A stretch of 64,000 bases of DNA, from contig CM035807.1 in NCBI GenBank assembly GCA_020466095.1, positions 110,464,808 to 110,528,807 of the forward strand. The letters are read 5' to 3'. Below, one piece after another: positions 58,758-64,000 of this stretch. The first letter of the stretch is position 1; each line of letters opens with the position of its first letter. The notes under the pieces are model-generated. The model did no database searches and was not told the DNA's origin. It saw only the letters and a program-made list of their open reading frames with translations. Origin of the DNA: Chlorops oryzae. Lineage: Eukaryota > Arthropoda > Insecta > Diptera > Chloropidae. The position numbers were made by a program, and so were the translations under genes.

Positions 58758-58817
58758 ATGAATCTAAGAGGAACAGCCCCCAAAAAGGAGGGAAAGATGC
58801 GAATACGCGCATTTCCG
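58758..58817 (+). CDS. Cul3: Cullin-3, first coding exon (partial gene)
   Basis: Twenty codons from ATG (58758) to CCG, ending in phase 0 at the strong donor GTAAGT (58818). The exon starts MNLRGTAPKKEG and ends KMRIRAFP, which matches the conserved start of animal Cullin-3. Human CUL3 likewise has KMRIRAFP just before MTMDEKY and, as I recall, an exon junction at that place. Cul3 is the scaffold of CRL3 ubiquitin ligases: its N-terminal half binds BTB adaptors and its C-terminal half binds Rbx1 and carries the Nedd8 site. This exon encodes the flexible N-terminal extension that is reported to pack against the BTB/3-box region of adaptors. The next exon should begin with the MTMDEKY-like segment. 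I do not find it before 64000, so at least 5.2 kb of intron and the rest of the gene (family length about 770 residues) lie to the right. Drosophila calls this gene guftagu. Confidence 0.8.
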
Positions 58818-59846
58818 GTAAGTTTCAATGATTGGCTTTCTATGGTCGTTCTTTGTTTTTATTTTTTTTAATTAACCGTTTACATATAAGCTCTTTTGTT
58901 CGAACAATGACAATGTATAAAAAACCCATAGCACGAATATATATAAGCACACTCCAAAGATATAGTAAATGCGATCGAAATGCTGATCAAAACGATTACG
59001 ATACAGTTTTTTTCTTAGGCGTCGCGTCTAGTATAATCATAATCAATAGATGTAAACAAAAGAAGAATTGAAATTCATCAAACAAATAACGTAGAGAGCC
59101 AAGCGGGAGCCACAGTAGACTGGAGACGAAGAAAAATATCCTTCCATTCGCCATTAATGCAATTTAGAACACACAATACTACATTTATACATTGAGTGAA
59201 GAGTTAAAGGATTATTATAGTGGACCTGCGGTACTCGGACAAACGTTGGACAGGACAGTGTCAAAATATCAAATTTATCAGATTATAGAGTACTGCCTAG
59301 GACCCCCGATAGTTCGGGAGTACCTTGTAATCCGAAAATCGCAGATACAATGATAAGATTCTGTATGTTTTACTCTGAAGTACAAATCTCAACATTTTTC
59401 AATATCCAGTCGATTTCCATAACAACCCCTGAATAATAGTCATATCGGAATATTCCCTATATTGGCCGGAGTAGCCAAGAGCCGAATTCATAGGCATATC
59501 CAGAATTTCACTGAGGGAGAGGAAAGCTATAAATAGTATGTTTTATGAGTATTTTAAGACTTTTTGTATGTTCATAATGGGTGTCCCTTTATCTTCTGAA
59601 AAGGGTAGCTGCAGCTCTCTCCCCTACAGTAAAGACGCCCATGGCCGGACTACCGGGGGTCCACTGTACTCTTTACCGACTTTTATACGGGTGGTTTGAA
59701 ATCTAGTGGCGGCCTATCAATTGTTTGACACTGTTCTTTTGGCCAGACCAAATGTCTAGGTTAGTTTATTGATAGTTTATAAAGATGCACCTTCTGCTAA
59801 CAAGTGTAAATAAGAGCTTTATGGATAATACCCACTACAAGATAAG
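58818..59846 (+). other. Cul3: Cul3 intron, proximal part
   Basis: Starts GTAAGTTTCAATG. An ATGACAATG at 58906 superficially resembles the expected MTM start of exon 2, but what follows (YKKPIAR) does not fit Cul3 and no acceptor precedes it. No other feature found. Confidence 0.6.
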
Positions 59847-60077
59847 CAGCCCGATTCTGAATATTCCCGGGGAACGAATTCCCGGGGAATTTACTTTTCT
59901 CGAGACTAAAATTCTCCATTTTCAAATAGATAGGGTAAGGAAAATTATGGGTATGGGTGAAATACCCATTTCCCATCAGATTTCTTCCCCCAAATATTTC
60001 AAAAAATAAGTATTTTGCTCTCGAGAAAAGTAAATTCCCCGGGAATTTGTTCCACGGGAATATACAGAATCGGACTG
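59847..60077. mobile_element. Palindromic MITE CAGCCCGATTCTG
   Basis: Ends CAGCCCGATTCTGAATATTC and GAATATACAGAATCGGACTG are inverted. Next to them, GAATTTACTTTTCTCGAGA / TCTCGAGAAAAGTAAATTC pair perfectly. Several CCCGGGGAA motifs. 231 bases, no ORF. The flanks give no convincing duplication. The two opposing short ORFs here are readings of the two arms. Confidence 0.75.
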
Positions 60078-60079
60078 AA

Positions 60080-61090
60080 GGACTCATTTTCATAAAACGT
60101 ACACAAATAGGGTCAAACTTGAAGATAGAATCCACAATTCAGTCTTCGTATATCGAAAACTACGGGAATGATTAGAGATTTAGCAACTCAAGTCGTGTAC
60201 ACGATATGAAATTTAACTGACAATTCAAGTTTTTATTCAAATACAGAAAAAAAAGGAGAAAAAACAAAATAGCAAAAGGAATATTCGAACCTTCTATATA
60301 TTGATATGCCAAAAACTTTTATTGGCAATCGAACTTGCAACCCGACGAAATAAATCTTGATACGAGCAACATCACATTCAGTTTTCATTCATAAATTCAA
60401 TATATTTTTTTTAAGTTATAGCTTATTATTTTTTGTTTTCTAGCTTTTCTTCTCTTCACTATAATAATTTTCCACCGAAAATTATTCGTGTGCTGAAATA
60501 AAATCATTTGATGACTGGTCAGGGAAAAATAAATTTTTTTCCGTGTGAAGTTTAGTTGAAGTATAATCAAATATTCTTAAAATTGTTTAAACTTGTGCAT
60601 AATCGCGAATTTTGGTTAATTCTGGGAGAAGACCTTGCGTGGCTTCTTACCTTGATTGAAATTGAAAGGAATAAAAAAGCAAAAAAAAAAAAAGCAAACA
60701 AAAATAAAACTAAAGAAAATACAAACAAAAAACAGAAATAAAGTAGAAATCGAGCCTACATTCGAAGAACGCCAAACGAATCGAAACAATCGTCGAAGAG
60801 GAAGGATCAACGAATCGTTTCACATTTGGAAGAGATATAAACGCTAAACGGACGGGTTCGCAATAGATGTTCAGACATTGAAGAATTCGGAACCAATGTT
60901 GGACAAAAGAAACATATACAAAAAGAAACGTCATCGCTCGAAAGGGAGTAGTAGTAGTTGTAGTAATTGCTGGTCATTTTGGTGTAGTAAATAGTAGTAT
61001 AAGTCGCACTGGTGTTTCTAGCACTGGACCAAACGAAAAGGAGCTTCAATTGAACTAACCTTAAAATTGAAACGAAACGAAACAAAACAA
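60080..61090. other. Cul3: Cul3 intron, middle part
   Basis: AT-rich sequence with short A-runs and a (TAG)n-like run near 60949-60965. No exon supported. Confidence 0.45.
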
Positions 61091-62135
61091 TCTTCTTCTT
61101 CTTGCGTGCTTAACTATCCCGGTCTATCCCGGGGTCCGCAAAACGCGACCAGTTCCTTTTTTGTTCTGTCGGTTGCATCATCCGGCGTTAGTCCTACAGC
61201 CTCTAGGCCCCATTTTATTGTGTCCATCCAGCACCGTTTTGGACGCCCACGTTTTTTGAAACCTTGAATTTCCAGTGCGTAGCCTTTCTTTGCCAAAGTC
61301 TCCTCATTTGCTCTCAGGACGTGTCTACCAGCGTAGCCGTGTTCTCCATTTCCAATAATTGGCGTAGCTCCATAGCTTCTACGGATGTCTACGTTTGCAA
61401 CATGATCAAGACGAGTGAGTCCGGATATCAGCGAAGCATCTTTGTTTCCATAAGCACTACTTCTTCTGCTACTTTCGTTGTGGTAACATTCGGTACTATA
61501 AGAGCGAGTGAGTCCGGATATCTCTGCGGTAAGCATCTTTGGTTTCCATAACAGTCTAACCTTTCTTTTCGCACATACCAGTTCGTTGAACGCCACTTAA
61601 GCCAAGCGGCGTTTTACTCTCTCAGTAACTTCGCGAGTGATCGTCCCGTCAGCAGAAAGTGTCGACCCAAGATATTTAAATTTTTCCGTCCTTGGTAGGT
61701 CAGTGTTATTTATTTTGATGGTCCCTGTTTCGCAATTGTCTGTTGTCATGTATTCTGTTTTCCCGACATTCAAACGTAGTCCAAACATAGACAATCTATC
61801 ATGCCAGTCTTGTACTTGTTGCTGTAAGTTGTTTTTATTGGTTGAGGCAAGAAGAACGTCATCTGCATATAGTAACGTCCAGAGAGGTGATATTTGTAGG
61901 TCTTCGGTAATTGAATCCATAACTAATATGAACAAAAGAGGAGATAAGCTGATCCTTGGTGAACGCCTACAGATATTGAAAATTCAGATGAAATTCCGGC
62001 AGCAGAATGTACTCGACTTTTGGGATTTGCATACAGAAGTTTTACCCAGATAATAATTTTCCGGCCTAAGTGTTTTTTAAAGCTCCAAATGGTCATGAGG
62101 CCGATCAAAGTTTTCAAACAAGGAACCATATGAAG
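61090..62135 (-). mobile_element. RTE-type LINE fragment, 3' part, broken
   Basis: On the minus strand, pieces of a non-LTR reverse transcriptase appear in order. First, 62129-61923 has LLYANPKSRVHSAAG and SVGVHQGSA. Then 61935-61597 has the catalytic LLYADDVLLAS (YADD at about 61869-61858), FGLRLNVGKTEYMTT and KFKYLGSTLSADG. Finally 61596-61114 has GLTRLDHVANVDIRR and the C-terminal KKRGRPKRCWMDTI block. This is the layout of RTE-clade elements, and the 3' end is followed by a short GAA repeat (AGAAGAAGAAGA, 61091-61102), as usual for RTE. The 5' part (endonuclease and early RT) is missing. The frame changes at about 61925 and 61597, and there is a local 45-base duplication (61412-61458 and 61503-61555). 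It is inactive. Confidence 0.88.
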
Positions 62136-62815
62136 TCTTGTTTTTCCCTGTGTTTTTATTAAAAGGACGGCATGAATTGATCGGGGTGAATTTTTAAGGC
62201 TTGGTTTATCTTTAACCTATATTTCAGAATTGTTTATCTGTACCCTTTAAAATTTAAGTGTTGGGAAAGACCGAATGGTATAATTTAACAAATGCTGGGC
62301 ACCTTTTTTTTCCAAGGGTACAAAACAAAACAATAAAGCCCCAAATAAAGAACTTAAACTCCCTTTTTTCAAAAGAAGGATGAAGCACGGGGCACAAAAA
62401 GGAAAGGGGATATATATTAGGGAAAAAAAACATTTTGTGTGTGGTAAGCATTTGGGCTAATTTCAACGGCATCCGGGAAAAACACAAAGCCAAAAGACAA
62501 ACTAAATCGAAAAGGGATTAAGCAACGAGACCCAAGAAATTTTTTTAAAAACAATGGTAAACCGCCAAATTTGTAATTCAGAGCATAAACAAAATCCAAA
62601 AGCCGGACCTAGCAAGGCCCATCACGCCAACAACCTCCGGATTTTTTCAAAAAAAACAATTTTCAGTTCCGTTCCACAATACAAAAGGCTCCCCCGAAAG
62701 AATGACGCCCAATGTCCTATCCACTTTGGAAACCCGATTACAAAACGAAAAATGTCAGCATTTCCTTTAAGTTTCATCCTTTCTTCTAATGATAGTTTTT
62801 TATTTTATTTTTTTT
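62136..62815. other. Cul3: Cul3 intron, unrecognised and possibly noisy sequence
   Basis: Many homopolymer runs (C5, A8, T9) and broken frames. The open frame from 62554 runs through here into the Penelope-like fragment, but its first 80 or so residues resemble no protein I know. Confidence 0.4.
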
Positions 62816-62819
62816 TGGA

Positions 62820-63530
62820 ATTTGTTTTACTTTACTTTTTGATGATGTCTCCATTAACACGACTTCTTTCTCTTTGGGACAGGCTCTATTCGCCGACCAT
62901 AGCATATATTGTCATGGACGACCTTTTTCAAAACGCCATAATCCATTTGGAAAAAATGGGGATCAAGTTCACGTTGCTGGTGAAATATGTGGATGACATT
63001 CTCGCCATAGTCGACAAAATAGATATCACAACAATTTTAACCACACTTAATCAATACCAAACAAATTACAATTCACATATGAAAAGGAAAACAACGGCAA
63101 ACTCTCATACTTAAACGCAACCATCCATAGATCGATCAACAATTTAAAATTCAATTGGTACATGAAACCTACAGGATCAGGCAAAGTCATGAACTTCAAC
63201 TCTACTCAACCATACAAACAAAAAAGAAATACAGCGAGCAACTTCTAAGAACAGCACTAACTATAAGCGACGAAACATTCAGAACGAAGACTATTAAAAA
63301 ATTAAAAGAATTTTTTTGCAAGAATGACTACCCTAACAAATTAATAAAACACCTAATTAACAAAAACCTGATCACACAAAACATGCAGCCCAAACAAAAC
63401 GATGGTGACCTTACGCGCTTCTTTGGTATTCCCTACATACCACATCTAAAGGACGACGAATCGCTCCAAATAATAAAGAAAGAGAACATGATTTTCGCGC
63501 ACAAGCCAACCCAGCAGCGAAGGTAATGCA
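62820..63530 (+). mobile_element. Penelope-like element RT fragment, broken
   Basis: From about 62893 the + strand encodes SPTIAYIVMDDL, then LLVKYVDDILAIVDK, where YVDD is the RT catalytic motif. After a frame change near 63070 it gives LSYLNATIHRS and FNWYMKPTGSG. After another near 63240 it gives LRTALTISDETF, NDYPNKLIKHLI and finally RFFGIPYIPHL and IFAHKP. These pieces, in this order, are characteristic of Penelope-like elements. The region upstream of the RT palm and the GIY-YIG endonuclease downstream are not present, so the copy is truncated at both ends and has at least two frameshifts. Orientation is the same as Cul3. Confidence 0.85.
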
Positions 63531-63534
63531 TCCT

Positions 63535-63950
63535 TCATTAATGCTCCATCGATGCCTAGGTAAGGCATACCCATTACCGGATCGATGACCCACTGTATAA
63601 AACCTGCATTACATTTAACATTGTGTGTCATAGGCGGTAAGCGATTATGACTCCCTTATGCAATACCGTGGAGGTATACGGCAATGGACGATTTTATTAT
63701 GAATTCTAGGTTACCCGTAAAAGCAACGCTGCATTACCAAAAAACGTTTTCTCATGCGTTGTTTTATGCTCATTAGCGGTCAACTCAGCAGCGACGCCAA
63801 CGACGAAAAAAAAACTTTGTTTTGGTTTTTTTTGCATTTTTTATTTATTTATTTTCTTAATCTTATTTTTATTTTTATTAATTATTATATTTTATTTATT
63901 TATTGTCCTTTTTTCAATGTTTTTGTCTCTCTCTTTACCTCTAAGTTTTT
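63535..63950. other. Unrecognised sequence, T-rich at the end
   Basis: GGTAATGCATCC and CCCATTACCGGATCGATG phrases suggest another decayed element. 63820-63945 is T-rich with many TTTATTT runs. No exon seen. Confidence 0.4.
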
Positions 63951-63955
63951 TTGCT

Positions 63956-64000
63956 TCGGCCGAGCCTCGAACCTAGGACTTCCAGCGCGGTAGGCAAGCG
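63956..64000 (-). repeat. tRNA-like module, cut by window edge
   Basis: On the minus strand, CTAGGTTCGAGGCTCGGCCG carries a B-box-like sequence sharing GGTTC(G/A)AGGCTCGGCCGA with the module at 40008-40082. The upstream (A box) part lies beyond the window. A run of A's follows it on the minus strand (T-rich on +), as expected for a SINE-like tail. Confidence 0.45.

Noticed and set aside
58906..58930. ATGACAATG as the start of Cul3 exon 2 (MTM...)
   Set aside because: Following residues do not match Cul3, and there is no polypyrimidine tract or AG acceptor immediately upstream.

Overview
The window looks like a repeat-rich intergenic and intronic stretch of a higher fly genome (Diptera, Brachycera; a tephritid-like acalyptrate is my guess, not something I can prove). 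The reasons are short introns of 61 to 66 bp with GTAAG/TTTCAG borders, the CAAAATG start context, a TATA plus TCAGT initiator promoter, abundant MITEs and microsatellites, and a first coding exon that reads as dipteran Cullin-3. There are no bacterial features.

Layout. From 1 to about 55.5 kb I find no convincing protein-coding exon. That region is unique AT-rich DNA broken by: tandem arrays (2.3-3.1 kb; GA tract 6.5-7.2 kb; GATGGTGTT minisatellite 20.4-21.0 kb; 102-bp satellite 22.8-23.2 kb; CTT-rich tract 25.3-26.1 kb; 14-bp minisatellite 32.45-32.65 kb; CT tract 47.75-48.5 kb), at least six copies of a hAT-like foldback MITE with CAGGGCTCGG ends (12.9, 16.0, 18.0, 30.1, 33.3 and 35.0 kb), two copies of a 152-bp TTAA-flanked MITE, several other TIR elements, often nested inside one another, tRNA-like modules, and a very large inverted repeat (arms 44.51-47.03 kb and 50.04-52.54 kb, about 2.5 kb each, very similar, with a 3-kb spacer).

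Genes lie between 55.6 kb and the right edge, all on the + strand. First is a complete two-exon gene for a 57-residue secreted peptide with four cysteines (TATA, initiator, 61-bp intron and AATAAA all visible). About 0.9 kb downstream is a signal-peptide-like first exon (MFALRVLLALL followed by GTAAGT), with a possible second exon that is cysteine-containing. Then, after two minisatellites and a DRE-like TATCGATA, comes the 5' end of Cullin-3 (Cul3, guftagu in Drosophila): a candidate 5' UTR exon, a 66-bp intron, and a 20-codon first coding exon ending in KMRIRAFP at a GTAAGT donor. The rest of Cul3 is not in the window. Its first coding intron runs at least 5.2 kb to the edge and holds a palindromic MITE, a broken RTE-type LINE fragment (- strand), a broken Penelope-like element fragment (+ strand) and a cut-off tRNA-like module.

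The genes do not form an obvious functional unit: two small secreted-peptide loci sit beside a housekeeping ubiquitin-ligase scaffold gene. The most unusual material is structural: the large inverted repeat, the three-level nested MITEs, a TIR element that carries two tRNA-like modules, and a TTAA element flanked by an unexpectedly long direct duplication.
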